A program made the position numbers and the translations under genes. This document shows, in pieces, positions 19,736 through 28,398 of a stretch of 53,310 nt of DNA (within the stretch, counting starts at the first letter, position 1; every line of letters starts with the position of its first letter). Source of the DNA: Flavobacteriia bacterium (lineage in GTDB: Bacteria > Bacteroidota > Bacteroidia > Flavobacteriales_D > Crocinitomicaceae); NCBI GenBank assembly GCA_009924735.1, contig RFQZ01000017.1:1-53310 (forward strand), written 5' to 3'. A model generated the notes under the pieces. It saw nothing but the letters and a program-made list of their open reading frames with translations. It ran no database searches and had not been told where the DNA came from.

Positions 19736-20698
19736 TTAACGTATTCTTACTCCTTTTGCACCGCCGACATTCTTAATGCGTTGACGACCATAATCCTTGT
19801 AAGTCAAGTTTTTGATAAAAACGATGTTCAAGTGATAATACGCGTCTGTTTGCTTTTTGTCGCCACGTTGGTAACCAGCCCCAAACCAATTAAAACCAGG
19901 TCCTACGGTCACTGATTGGTCAGAAGGATTGGATAAGTATTGGGCAATTGGACCATCCAAGGAGGCCGGGTCGGCATAAACGGTAGACACATCGTCAAGG
20001 TAATCCGTAAAAGCAATCACGTAACTCGCTTCAATCCCCATTCTCCAAGATGTACCTAAGCCAAAACGAAAACCAAATCCGAGTGGAACTGACAAGGCAA
20101 TCGGTAAATAAGGTTTTGCCTGTCCTTCCGTTTTAAGTGGGCGTAGGCTAACCCAATCCCCTTGATATTTTCCTTTAGGATTAAAGTAGGTTCCACCAAT
20201 GCCTCCAAAGACATAATATTGTTGATTTCGAACCTTTCCATGCTTTTCGCCAGGACGGCTAAAACTTGGGGAAAAGCGCTCAACAGAGAAAAGAATGTAT
20301 TCGATTCGCTGGTGCAATTCAAACATGTTGCTTTTGAAATTTAAATTTCTTGCTTTACGAATGGGTTCTTCAGAAAGTGCATCATCACCTTTAACATTTA
20401 CTAAATTCAAAGTAGTGGTGGTGGCAAATTTTGGGTGAAAACGATAACGGTAACCAACGCCAACTGTATAGCTTACGGAAGGCCAATCCCAGTCATAAAG
20501 ACTGTAATCATGACCGTAAGATCCCGCGCCTCCTAAGTCGCCTGTGAACTGGGTAGCACCCACTGTGAAAATCAACTCTTTCTTATTCAAAGACCAATTT
20601 TTTTGTGAGTTGAAGTTGATGTTTTGAGCTACCAAGGTGTAGACATTCACTGACATCAATGTAAACAAAAAGAAAAATTTTAATGCATTCTTTGACAT
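19736..20698 (-). CDS. DUF6089 family outer-membrane beta-barrel protein
   Basis: 320 residues with a signal peptide (1-24, ending LVAQ). The opening [19 protein letters not shown], the [20 protein letters not shown] segment, [26 protein letters not shown] and [15 protein letters not shown] are the conserved landmarks of the DUF6089 family of Flavobacteriia barrels. The function is unknown; it probably resides in the outer membrane. First gene of an operon with pyrD. The upstream 56 bases to the small membrane protein contain an imperfect -7 box (TACTTTAG). Confidence 0.85.
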   Translation of the reverse strand: MSKNALKFFFLFTLMSVNVYTLVAQNINFNSQKNWSLNKKELIFTVGATQFTGDLGGAGSYGHDYSLYDWDWPSVSYTVGVGYRYRFHPKFATTTTLNLVNVKGDDALSEEPIRKARNLNFKSNMFELHQRIEYILFSVERFSPSFSRPGEKHGKVRNQQYYVFGGIGGTYFNPKGKYQGDWVSLRPLKTEGQAKPYLPIALSVPLGFGFRFGLGTSWRMGIEASYVIAFTDYLDDVSTVYADPASLDGPIAQYLSNPSDQSVTVGPGFNWFGAGYQRGDKKQTDAYYHLNIVFIKNLTYKDYGRQRIKNVGGAKGVRIR

Positions 20699-20754
20699 GT
20701 TGCTAAAGTAACTAAAATTTTTCTATTCCCCCTTGGTTCTAGGGTTATTTTATA

Positions 20755-20934
20755 TCAATAGGCTAATAGAAATAAAAAAAGCCCTGCCAAACTTGAAAAA
20801 CCTATAGCCCCATAAAACCAGGGGCTATAAAGTAAATTCTTTTTCGGCAAGGCTGAAAGTATGTAATTAAAATCTTGTCTTTTTGCGATTTCCGCTTTGG
20901 AGGGTTGCGTACGATTTACTAGAATTTTTATCAT
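20755..20934 (-). CDS. 59-residue single-pass membrane protein behind a sigma factor (mini anti-sigma-like)
   Basis: ATG at 20934 and TGA at 20755-20757, starting 5 bases after the sigma-factor stop (TAAAAGCTATG). The N-terminal half (about 35 residues) is soluble and contains PSKAEIAKRQDFNYIL; the C-terminal half is one hydrophobic span (WFYGAIGFSSLAGLFLFLLAY) and then the stop. From memory, the EIAxxQDF motif followed by a WFxG-type membrane span resembles the N-terminus of much larger proteins encoded next to ECF-like sigma factors in Bacteroidota; here nothing follows the span. A cytoplasmic anti-sigma or sigma-tethering role is inferred. Its coding sequence contains a nested hairpin and T-tract. 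Confidence 0.62.
   Translation of the reverse strand: MIKILVNRTQPSKAEIAKRQDFNYILSALPKKNLLYSPWFYGAIGFSSLAGLFLFLLAY
20774..20854 (-). terminator. Nested hairpin with T-tract inside the small membrane-protein gene
   Basis: On the minus strand a 12-bp outer stem (20854-20843 with 20791-20780, two G-U pairs) encloses a 9-bp perfect inner stem (TATAGCCCC 20829-20821 complement to 20811-20803), and the outer stem is followed at once by seven Ts (20780-20774). This is a terminator-like arrangement lying about 17 bases before the stop codon of the 59-residue ORF. It may end or attenuate the sigma-factor transcript. Confidence 0.5.
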
Positions 20935-20939
20935 AGCTT

Positions 20940-21521
20940 TTATTTTAGAGGGTTGTGTTGGGCATATAATGCTTTTAATTTTATCAGGGCTCTGAAGGTT
21001 TTAACCTTCGCATTGTTTTCTGTAAGCTCCAAAATCTCGCCCATTTCACGAAAGGATCTTTTTTCAAAAAACCGCATTTCGATCAGCTGAAGTTGCTTGT
21101 CCTTTAGCAAAGGAAGAACTTTTAGAAGGATCTCACGCTTGTGCTCGTTTTCATCAATGCTAAACTCCTCCATGACCCTCCCGATTTGTACGGAATCGAT
21201 GCTAATGGTTCGTTTTGCTTTTTTGTCGCGAAAGGATTGGTATAACTCGCTTTTCGCAATCCTAAACAACCAAGAGGAGAAAGGTACCCCTCGATACTCA
21301 TATTTCGGTAAATTGATGATCGCTTTCACAAAAACACATGAAGTGATGTCATAAGCGGCTTCTTCCTCATCCACCCTTTTGAAAACATACCTAAAAATTG
21401 CATCGTGGTATTTTTTATACAACGGGGCAAAGTGAGCTGGGTTTTGCTTTGCACGTTCGATGAGGATCATATCATCTTCTGGCTTCGACGAAAATTGGAA
21501 ATTCGAGAGATTCGGAGTCAT
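20940..21521 (-). CDS. Sigma-70 family (ECF-like) RNA polymerase sigma factor
   Basis: 193 residues from ATG 21521; a TTG nine codons upstream is less likely. Region 2 is at about 20-95 (FAPLYKKYHDAIFRYVFKRV, AYDITSCVFVKAI, FSSWLFRIAKSEL) and region 4 at about 135-185 (LPLLKDKQLQLIEMRFFEKRSFREMGEIL, then NNAKVKTFRALIKLK). Domains 1 and 3 are absent, as in ECF sigma factors. It directs RNA polymerase to an unknown regulon. It is followed by a 59-residue membrane protein 5 bases downstream, the usual place for a cognate anti-sigma, and lies next to the divergently unrelated HHH-barrel operon. Confidence 0.9.
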   Translation of the reverse strand: MTPNLSNFQFSSKPEDDMILIERAKQNPAHFAPLYKKYHDAIFRYVFKRVDEEEAAYDITSCVFVKAIINLPKYEYRGVPFSSWLFRIAKSELYQSFRDKKAKRTISIDSVQIGRVMEEFSIDENEHKREILLKVLPLLKDKQLQLIEMRFFEKRSFREMGEILELTENNAKVKTFRALIKLKALYAQHNPLK

Positions 21522-21618
21522 AACAAATAGATTTAAGGGGTGAAACAATCAGGCTTGCAGTCCTGTTATTTTCCCAAACGCCTTTATGCTATTTAGGTAA
21601 CAAAAAACTTTTAAAAAA

Positions 21619-23709
21619 TTAAAAAGTAATTCTCAATTGTACGACTAAATCGGATTTTCTGCTGCCATTGATTTGTTCGGCTCCAGAACTGATTACGGAT
21701 CTATTGTTGTACAAAAATACGCCATACCTTACCCAGAGATCGCAGTGGCGGAGGAAGGAATACCTCACAAGAATGTATGCCCTACTCCCTTGGTAATAAT
21801 AGGCTGGAACAGCAAAAACGTACAAAGCATTGTTCTCGAAAGAATACAACCTTGTGTCATAACTGTCGGTATCAAAAAGTGCGTAGCGAAGTGCCAAATC
21901 GATGGGGGAACTTTTTGGCTTCCACAACAAATCTTGCGTGAAAATCATCCCTTTTTGGAAACCTTTGCTATCACTTTGAATGGTTACCATTTCATATCTA
22001 CTTTTAAAAGTAAAAGCTTCGTTGATTACATAAGACAAGTTGAAACGATAATTTCGCTGCAAGTTCGGTTCAATCGGCGTAACCGCTCCTACATAATTTG
22101 AGGCATTGTTTTCGCGTACTTGTTGACGGAATCGAAAGTAGATTTCAAATATTTTGTTTGGTTTGTAGATGGGTTGAATTAAAAATTCATGGCCTTGGCT
22201 CGGTGCATCCACTCCGTATTTTAACCACGGAAACTTAAACAAATCAACATAACCGTTCATACTCCAAGCCGTGTTGAATTTCATTTTAAACCCGGCGTAC
22301 AATCCCCGTTCATTTTGGGTATTACTGCCTTCTGAAAATCCTGCATTGTAAAACGAATAATAATCCCTTTGATAATCTCGATAGACCAATCCAAAGCTCA
22401 TTCTCGAATCCAATGAAATCAGGGCACCGTGCATCATCGCCCAACCCGAATTCATCGAACTTAAATTATCGTTATACGCTTTCGAAACTTCACCAAAAAT
22501 GGCCACATTCTTATAGTTGTAGGAATAATCCATGCCAAAATTCAAATGATGCTGTCCCCTAAAGTCAAACTGGTTATAGATTTTCACAGCTTTCAAATAC
22601 GGCTTATCATACCCTTGGTAAACGCCTGACAAACCTACCTTAAACAGTCCTTGGTGGTACGTTAAGTTTGCGCCAGCGATGTTTTCACGCAAACCATTCA
22701 TTTTGGAAATCTCACGGTTGGTTCGGTGAAGCCCTGACAAATCCAGTGTGGAAATGAATTCCAAATCATTGTAAAGAGAATCTGAAACAGAAGATGCATC
22801 CACTTTTTTGGAGGATGCAAACAGCAATGCACCAAAGCGTTTGTATGCCAAATCAACGGCAACCCCTCGCATGAAACGACTTTCGTCAACGGAGGTATAG
22901 GCTTTTAATGGAATGGCCGTTCTTTTTGCGGTAGCGATGTCGGAGGTTTTACCAAAAGCATAACTTGACCAAAAAGTCACCCCCTGTCCTATTTGTACTT
23001 GATAATCTCCCAAAGCCACACTGCGTATGTACTTTCCTCCTTTAAAAAAAACATGAGCCGAATAAAAATCAAACCCTTTTTTTTGGGCTCCTTTGAAAAA
23101 TTGTTCCCCTGCGTCTTTCTCAGCGGTAACCCCAACGCTAATGTTGGTTTTGTACGTGTACCTAAACCTCGAATAGTAGCGATCGCTATTTCCATAGTAA
23201 TAATTATTACTGGTTGCTTTCACTGAATCTGGTACATTGTCATACGCCTGTTTATGCTCCATCGTGGGTTGATACCTTAAAAAAGTCTCAAATTTTCCCT
23301 GCTCCAACGCTTCTTTGAAGGTGATGTGAATGTTGTCTAATTTATCATCAACCTTCACAAAGGGCCTTACGAGTTCTATGGTTTCTAGATCCCAATACGA
23401 CAAGGATTGGAGTTCATAAATGGTGATGTATTTTCCGAATAGCTTTCGGTGTAGCAAAAGGTCACTGATTTGTATGCTGGTTAAAAGTCCAATTTCTTCC
23501 AATTCATTTCCTTCGGTATAATTCAAGTTTATGGGATGCTCGTAGTAATAATTAAGTTGTTCGATGAACGTCGTCAAATCAATGTTCTCAGATTGATACA
23601 ATTCCGAAATAAACTCGATTCTTTGTTGAATAATTTCGGATTTATCTTGTGCAAACGATTGAAAAGTCCAACCCAAAAGAAAAATGATTACAATGGCAGC
23701 CCTTGTCAT
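21619..23709 (-). CDS. Helix-hairpin-helix domain protein with C-terminal outer-membrane beta-barrel
   Basis: 696 residues from ATG 23709, which overlaps the preceding stop (ATGA). A signal peptide (1-20, ending SFAQ) is followed by a ComEA-like HHH region (about 40-120: NYTEGNELEEIGLLTSIQ, KLFGKYITIYELQSL) and a long beta-strand-rich domain with alternating aromatic strands ending in DLVVQLRITF, a classic barrel-insertion signal with terminal Phe. HHH domains bind DNA backbone or act as protein-protein modules; their presence in an exported barrel suggests handling of DNA or a partner at the outer membrane. Third gene of a tightly coupled operon. Confidence 0.82.
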   Translation of the reverse strand: MTRAAIVIIFLLGWTFQSFAQDKSEIIQQRIEFISELYQSENIDLTTFIEQLNYYYEHPINLNYTEGNELEEIGLLTSIQISDLLLHRKLFGKYITIYELQSLSYWDLETIELVRPFVKVDDKLDNIHITFKEALEQGKFETFLRYQPTMEHKQAYDNVPDSVKATSNNYYYGNSDRYYSRFRYTYKTNISVGVTAEKDAGEQFFKGAQKKGFDFYSAHVFFKGGKYIRSVALGDYQVQIGQGVTFWSSYAFGKTSDIATAKRTAIPLKAYTSVDESRFMRGVAVDLAYKRFGALLFASSKKVDASSVSDSLYNDLEFISTLDLSGLHRTNREISKMNGLRENIAGANLTYHQGLFKVGLSGVYQGYDKPYLKAVKIYNQFDFRGQHHLNFGMDYSYNYKNVAIFGEVSKAYNDNLSSMNSGWAMMHGALISLDSRMSFGLVYRDYQRDYYSFYNAGFSEGSNTQNERGLYAGFKMKFNTAWSMNGYVDLFKFPWLKYGVDAPSQGHEFLIQPIYKPNKIFEIYFRFRQQVRENNASNYVGAVTPIEPNLQRNYRFNLSYVINEAFTFKSRYEMVTIQSDSKGFQKGMIFTQDLLWKPKSSPIDLALRYALFDTDSYDTRLYSFENNALYVFAVPAYYYQGSRAYILVRYSFLRHCDLWVRYGVFLYNNRSVISSGAEQINGSRKSDLVVQLRITF

Positions 23710-24527
23710 TTTTTCAATTGATAGGTAAAGGAAACATTGGGTGACCACCCTAACTTTTGGTTGTAGGCAGTACCGAAATCCAAGAGAAATTGATTCTTGA
23801 ATGCATAACCAAAGCCTACATTCATTTCGATTGGACTGGTCGCAAAACCTGTACGAATTGCAAATTTATCGGCGGGAAGGTATTCTATCCCCGCTTTTGC
23901 TCGAATGGGATAGTCAATGTTTTTCTCTGCTTCTCCTGCCACCAATAATTTTTTAGAAAAACGATACGAAGTGCCCAACCTCATGACCGTAGTCAAACGA
24001 TCTTCTTGATAGTCACTTAATTTTGTTCGGGTGAAATTGACGACTGCGAATCCAACATTCCAAACCGGTGTGATTTGCGCCAACAATCCCGCTTCTCCCG
24101 TCGCATTCCAAGAAACACCATACCCTTGAGGCAAACGCAATTGATGCATGTTCATTTGTACACCAAGACAAAACAGTTCGGAAAGTTTCAAACTGTACCC
24201 CATTCCCACTTTCATAGACCTAAATTGGGTATATCCAAAACTTTGCATCCCTGCGGAAATCACCCCTTTTTTTAAAGGCACGGCTATAGAAAATGATTGT
24301 GATTGCAGTTCTTTCAGTAAAAATCTGTTTTCATAGGCGATTCCAACTCCCCATTTTTCCATTTTTGCCAAGGCCGCTGGATTGTGGTGATAAGACCATA
24401 CATCGGTCAAGGTCACAGAGGCATCTGCCATTGAGCGCGAACGACTTCCAACCGGTTGCCATCCTTGTCCAAACACGAAAGAGGAAGAGACCAAACCTAC
24501 AATTGAAACCAACAACCTAATTTTCAT
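23706..24527 (-). CDS. PorV/PorQ-like outer-membrane protein (FadL-like barrel)
   Basis: 273 residues, signal peptide 1-20 (SSSFVFGQ). GSRSRSMADASVTLTDVWSYHHNPAALAKM is typical of PorV/PorQ and UPF0164-type barrels, which begin with an alanine-rich ARAxAMGGA-like motif and an NPA box. The remaining sequence is amphipathic strands ending NVSFTYQLKK. PorV-type proteins shuttle or hold type IX secretion cargo; other members form structural barrels. The start overlaps the lipoprotein stop and its own stop overlaps the HHH gene start (both ATGA), so the three proteins are probably made in fixed proportion. Confidence 0.8.
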   Translation of the reverse strand: MKIRLLVSIVGLVSSSFVFGQGWQPVGSRSRSMADASVTLTDVWSYHHNPAALAKMEKWGVGIAYENRFLLKELQSQSFSIAVPLKKGVISAGMQSFGYTQFRSMKVGMGYSLKLSELFCLGVQMNMHQLRLPQGYGVSWNATGEAGLLAQITPVWNVGFAVVNFTRTKLSDYQEDRLTTVMRLGTSYRFSKKLLVAGEAEKNIDYPIRAKAGIEYLPADKFAIRTGFATSPIEMNVGFGYAFKNQFLLDFGTAYNQKLGWSPNVSFTYQLKK

Positions 24528-24970
24528 CTTACCTTGTTTTTTAATCGATTACAATGAACCAACGACTTGAATCTCTTCTCATAAAAAAACCAATTCAGGC
24601 CGTTGTTAAAACTGCTTGCATAGATAGTTTTTTTATTTGAATGTGAAGACAATTGCAAAGAATCATAATCAAAATTTAACGCGATTGTCATGGTGTCTCC
24701 GTTGGAATCGATGGTCCCAATGCGATAATTGGTCAATTCACAATGGTCATGTTGGAAGTGGTTTTTAAACACGGAATCCCCAGAGGAAAGCAGTTGGTCA
24801 ACCACACAAGGATGGGTAAGTGAAGTCTCTAACAACCTGAGATGCTTGTTGTAGGCATTAACATATTGTACAATGTCTCGGTTTAATGACTTTTCTTGGT
24901 TCGCATTTAAGCCACACGCTCCCGTAAGAAGCAGTAAAATTACAATCCAAATAAAATGAAGTTTGGCCAT
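24524..24970 (-). CDS. Small lipoprotein, first gene of the HHH-barrel operon
   Basis: 148 residues from ATG 24970. A longer reading from 25012 exists, but a perfect TAAATTTG promoter box sits between the two starts and ends 8 bases before 24970. The signal sequence ends in a canonical lipobox, LTGAC (Cys19). The mature part is about 130 residues with a helical N-terminus and a beta-rich C-terminus (MTIALNFDYDSLQLSS) and three further cysteines. No family is recognised. The stop overlaps the PorV-like start (ATGA). Confidence 0.75.
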   Translation of the reverse strand: MAKLHFIWIVILLLLTGACGLNANQEKSLNRDIVQYVNAYNKHLRLLETSLTHPCVVDQLLSSGDSVFKNHFQHDHCELTNYRIGTIDSNGDTMTIALNFDYDSLQLSSHSNKKTIYASSFNNGLNWFFYEKRFKSLVHCNRLKNKVR

Positions 24971-24978
24971 AGTCGCGA

Positions 24979-24986
24979 CAAATTTA
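24979..24986 (-). promoter_or_regulatory. Putative -7 promoter element TAAATTTG for the lipoprotein/HHH-barrel operon
   Basis: Exact TAnnTTTG match, 8 bases before the ATG at 24970, predicting a leader of only a few bases. It lies 48 bp from the divergent mutA box. Confidence 0.5.
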
Positions 24987-25034
24987 CATTTTTTATTAGC
25001 GCAGTGCCCCATCCGATTTCAGCAATGAAATGGT

Positions 25035-25042
25035 TATATTTG
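25035..25042 (+). promoter_or_regulatory. Putative -7 promoter element TATATTTG for mutAB
   Basis: Exact TAnnTTTG match 19 bases before the mutA ATG at 25062, back to back with the box of the divergent lipoprotein operon. Confidence 0.5.
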
Positions 25043-25061
25043 AGCCTAAGATTATAAAAAA

Positions 25062-26255
25062 ATGATACGTGAAGTTTGGGAAAATAAGGTTCAAAAGGAG
25101 TTAAAAACGACCGAATCAAAAATTTTTACAGATCCCATTGAAGGCATTTCATGGGAATACAAAAACAACAACCCCACCGAACATTTTGTAGATTTTAAAC
25201 GCTTTGGTTCGACAAGAAACCCATGGAAATTGGCAAGTTACCATGTCGTTGAAAATGCAAAAAAGAGCAACCAAGAAATCCTAAACGACTTACATTTCGG
25301 TTCAGAGGTTCTCATGGTAACTTGGGAAAATGGCCAAACCGACTTAGACGTATTGTTTGAAGGCGTTGCTTTCCAATACATCCAAACCTTTGTTGAAGCT
25401 GACTCTGAAGAAGCGCAAAAGGCCTTAAAACAATGGATTGAAAAAAGGAACCCATCCAATTTCAAAATCTTAACCAACCCCAATGCACACACTACAGAAT
25501 CCATGTCCTCAACGTTAAAATTAGATGGTTTCGATGGTTATTCAGCTGGAGCAAATGGACAAACAGAAATAAGTTGGATGTTGCATCAATTTGAGGTTTT
25601 GCTTCGTCAAAATTCAACAGACTCTGTCCTCTTCGAAATTGGAATCGGAGAAAACACCTTCATGGAAATCGCTAAATTCAAATCCTTACAAGTCCTAATT
25701 GAATGTTTAAAGGTAAAATACGATAAACCTAATTTCAACACCCTTCTCTGTGCAAAAACAGGCTGGAGGAACAAATCACTGAAGGATGTCAATACAAATC
25801 AATTGCGTCATACCAACGAAGCATTGGTTGCCATCCTCTCCGGTGTGGATATGCTTTGCATTACCCCTTATGATTTTCAAAACATAACAGGTCCGTCCGA
25901 ATTCTCTCGACGTATGGCAATGAATGTCTCAAACCTATTAAAGGAAGAAGCACACCTTGATCTGTATGACCAAATAACCGAGGGGAGTTACATCATTGAT
26001 TACCTTACCCAACAAATGTGCGACCTTGTTTGGGATAAATTAGACCGCTTGGCATCGCTTGAAAAACCTGAAGCTCAAGTGGTCGAATGGATTCAAGAAA
26101 CCGTAACAAAACGAACACTTGGCCTTGACAACAACGATACAAAAATGATTGGCATCAATTGCTTCTTGAGTGATTCGAACGATGTTCCAGCGAGAAAGTC
26201 GCCCCATTCCAAACTAGGGATTCCATATTACTTCTACGAAAACATTGCCTTATGA
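25062..26255 (+). CDS. mutA: Methylmalonyl-CoA mutase small subunit
   Basis: 397 residues. It matches the TIM-barrel part of the non-catalytic mutase subunit ([63 protein letters not shown]). There is no B12-binding domain, so it is the short form rather than the 600-residue form found in actinobacteria. It forms a heterodimer with MutB, which performs the cobalamin-dependent interconversion of (R)-methylmalonyl-CoA and succinyl-CoA. The stop overlaps the mutB ATG (ATGA). A MeaB-type GTPase chaperone and the epimerase are not in the window. Confidence 0.92.
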   Translation: MIREVWENKVQKELKTTESKIFTDPIEGISWEYKNNNPTEHFVDFKRFGSTRNPWKLASYHVVENAKKSNQEILNDLHFGSEVLMVTWENGQTDLDVLFEGVAFQYIQTFVEADSEEAQKALKQWIEKRNPSNFKILTNPNAHTTESMSSTLKLDGFDGYSAGANGQTEISWMLHQFEVLLRQNSTDSVLFEIGIGENTFMEIAKFKSLQVLIECLKVKYDKPNFNTLLCAKTGWRNKSLKDVNTNQLRHTNEALVAILSGVDMLCITPYDFQNITGPSEFSRRMAMNVSNLLKEEAHLDLYDQITEGSYIIDYLTQQMCDLVWDKLDRLASLEKPEAQVVEWIQETVTKRTLGLDNNDTKMIGINCFLSDSNDVPARKSPHSKLGIPYYFYENIAL

Positions 26256-28348
26256 ACAAAGCACATTGGAGTGATTTTGTAAAATCAGTCCCAAAAAGTG
26301 AATTTAAACAAAGTGAGATTGATGGGATTCAAATTCCTTATTATCCACCAACCCTGGCGATTGAAGATTTTTTTTCTGGGGTTGAACCCTTTCGCCGAGG
26401 ACCCTATGCCTCAATGTATACCTCAAAACCATGGACCATTCGACAATATGCAGGATTTTCTACCGCCAAGGAATCCAATGCTTTTTATAAAAGAAATTTA
26501 TTAAACGGACAAAAAGGACTTTCAGTCGCTTTTGATTTACCAACCCATCGGGGTTATGATTCGGACCATCCAAGGGTAAAAGGAGATGTTGGAAAAGCAG
26601 GTGTGGCCATTGATTCCATTGAGGATATGAAAATGTTGTTCGATGGAATTCCACTTCATGAAATGTCGGTTTCCATGACCATGAACGGTGCGGTTATCCC
26701 CATCTTGGCTTTCTACATTGCTACGGCTTTGGAACAGGGTGCAGATTTGACTTCCTTAACCGGCACGATTCAAAATGACATCCTTAAAGAATTCATGGTA
26801 CGCAATACCTACATCTACCCTCCTGCTCCGTCGATGCGCATCATTGCTGATATCTTCGGATATACATCGCGTTTTATGCCAAAATTTAACAGCATCTCCA
26901 TTTCGGGTTACCACATGCACGAAGCGGGCGCGAACGCAGCACAAGAACTTGCCTATACCCTATCCGATGGAAAGGCATATTTGCAAACTGGAATTGCTTC
27001 CGGATTAAGTGTTGATGATTTTGCGCCAAGGTTGAGTTTCTTTTGGGCGATTGGAATGAACTTCCCGATCGAAATTGCAAAGTTACGCGCCGCCAGAGAG
27101 CTTTGGTCGGAGATTGTTTCTAAATTCAACCCTCAAAATACGAAATCAAAAATTCTACGAGCCCATTGTCAAACGTCTGGGTGGTCGCTCACAGAACAAG
27201 ACCCATTCAACAACATTACCCGAACTTGTCTTGAGGCATTGGCTGCCGTTTTGGGAGGTACCCAATCCTTACACACCAATTCACTGGATGAAGCCATCGC
27301 CCTACCTACAGATTTTTCCGCAAGAATTGCCAGAAACACCCAGTTATTCATTCAACTCGAAACAGGAATTACACAGTTTATCGATCCATTTGGCGGCAGT
27401 AAGCACATTGAACACCTCACGCAGGAACTGATTCATGAATCGAAAAAATTGATGGCTGAAATAGAAGAAATGGGTGGGATGACACAAGCCATTTCAACCG
27501 GACTGCCCAAATTAAGGATCGAAGAAACCTCAGCGAAAAAACAAGCAAGAATAGATGCGGAAATGGAAGTCATTGTTGGCGTGAATCGGTTCGTAACAGA
27601 ACAAACTTCAGAAATGGATCTCCTTGAAGTTGATAATGACATGGTAAGGCTGGAACAGACTGAAAAGTTAGCGCGCATTAAAAACGAGCGAGATTCCCAA
27701 AAAGCAGAAAATCTATTAAACAAACTGGAAGCGGCAGCGAGCAATTCGGATAATTTACTCGAAATCGCCGTTGAATGCGCATTGGCCAGATGTACATTGG
27801 GTGAAATTTCTTTTGCCATGGAGAAGGTTTTTGGAAGGTATGAAGCCAACATTAAGACCATCTCAGGGGTTTATAAAACACACGCCATGCTAGATAAAGA
27901 TTTTAATGAAGCCAGAAAATTAAGTTCTGAGTTTGCAACATTGGAAGGACGTCAACCTAGAATTTTGATTGCAAAAATGGGACAAGACGGCCACGACCGA
28001 GGCGCCAAAATCATTGCAACCGCGTTTGCAGACATTGGTTTTGATGTAGATATGGGACCCTTGTTTCAAACCCCAGAAGAAGTTGTAAAACAAGCCATTG
28101 AAAATGATGTTCACATCGTTGGGGTATCTTCCCTAGCCGCCGGACATAAAACGTTAGTTCCAGAACTCATCCAACTTTTAAAACAACAGAATCGGGGTGA
28201 CATACTCGTTGTGGTGGGTGGAGTGATCCCTAAAAATGACTATGATTTCTTATACAAAACCGGTGTTTTTGGCATTTATGGTCCTGGCTCCAAACTGTCC
28301 GTTGCAGCCTGTGAAATATTGACACTGCTCATAAAAAGTCACAATTAA
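26252..28348 (+). CDS. mutB: Methylmalonyl-CoA mutase large (catalytic) subunit
   Basis: 698 residues. The catalytic barrel (about 20-540) has [55 protein letters not shown] and [16 protein letters not shown]. The C-terminal B12 domain (about 565-695) carries [16 protein letters not shown] with the cobalt-coordinating H581 of the DxHxxG motif, followed by [10 protein letters not shown] and SSLAAGH. It isomerises methylmalonyl-CoA to succinyl-CoA, linking propionate, odd-chain fatty-acid and branched-chain amino-acid breakdown to the TCA cycle, a match for the HMG-CoA lyase and E1 fusion also present here. Confidence 0.97.
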   Translation: MNKAHWSDFVKSVPKSEFKQSEIDGIQIPYYPPTLAIEDFFSGVEPFRRGPYASMYTSKPWTIRQYAGFSTAKESNAFYKRNLLNGQKGLSVAFDLPTHRGYDSDHPRVKGDVGKAGVAIDSIEDMKMLFDGIPLHEMSVSMTMNGAVIPILAFYIATALEQGADLTSLTGTIQNDILKEFMVRNTYIYPPAPSMRIIADIFGYTSRFMPKFNSISISGYHMHEAGANAAQELAYTLSDGKAYLQTGIASGLSVDDFAPRLSFFWAIGMNFPIEIAKLRAARELWSEIVSKFNPQNTKSKILRAHCQTSGWSLTEQDPFNNITRTCLEALAAVLGGTQSLHTNSLDEAIALPTDFSARIARNTQLFIQLETGITQFIDPFGGSKHIEHLTQELIHESKKLMAEIEEMGGMTQAISTGLPKLRIEETSAKKQARIDAEMEVIVGVNRFVTEQTSEMDLLEVDNDMVRLEQTEKLARIKNERDSQKAENLLNKLEAAASNSDNLLEIAVECALARCTLGEISFAMEKVFGRYEANIKTISGVYKTHAMLDKDFNEARKLSSEFATLEGRQPRILIAKMGQDGHDRGAKIIATAFADIGFDVDMGPLFQTPEEVVKQAIENDVHIVGVSSLAAGHKTLVPELIQLLKQQNRGDILVVVGGVIPKNDYDFLYKTGVFGIYGPGSKLSVAACEILTLLIKSHN

Positions 28349-28398
28349 ATTGTAACTTCGGCATAAAATTTGAAAAAAGCGGGCAAAATTTATATAAA

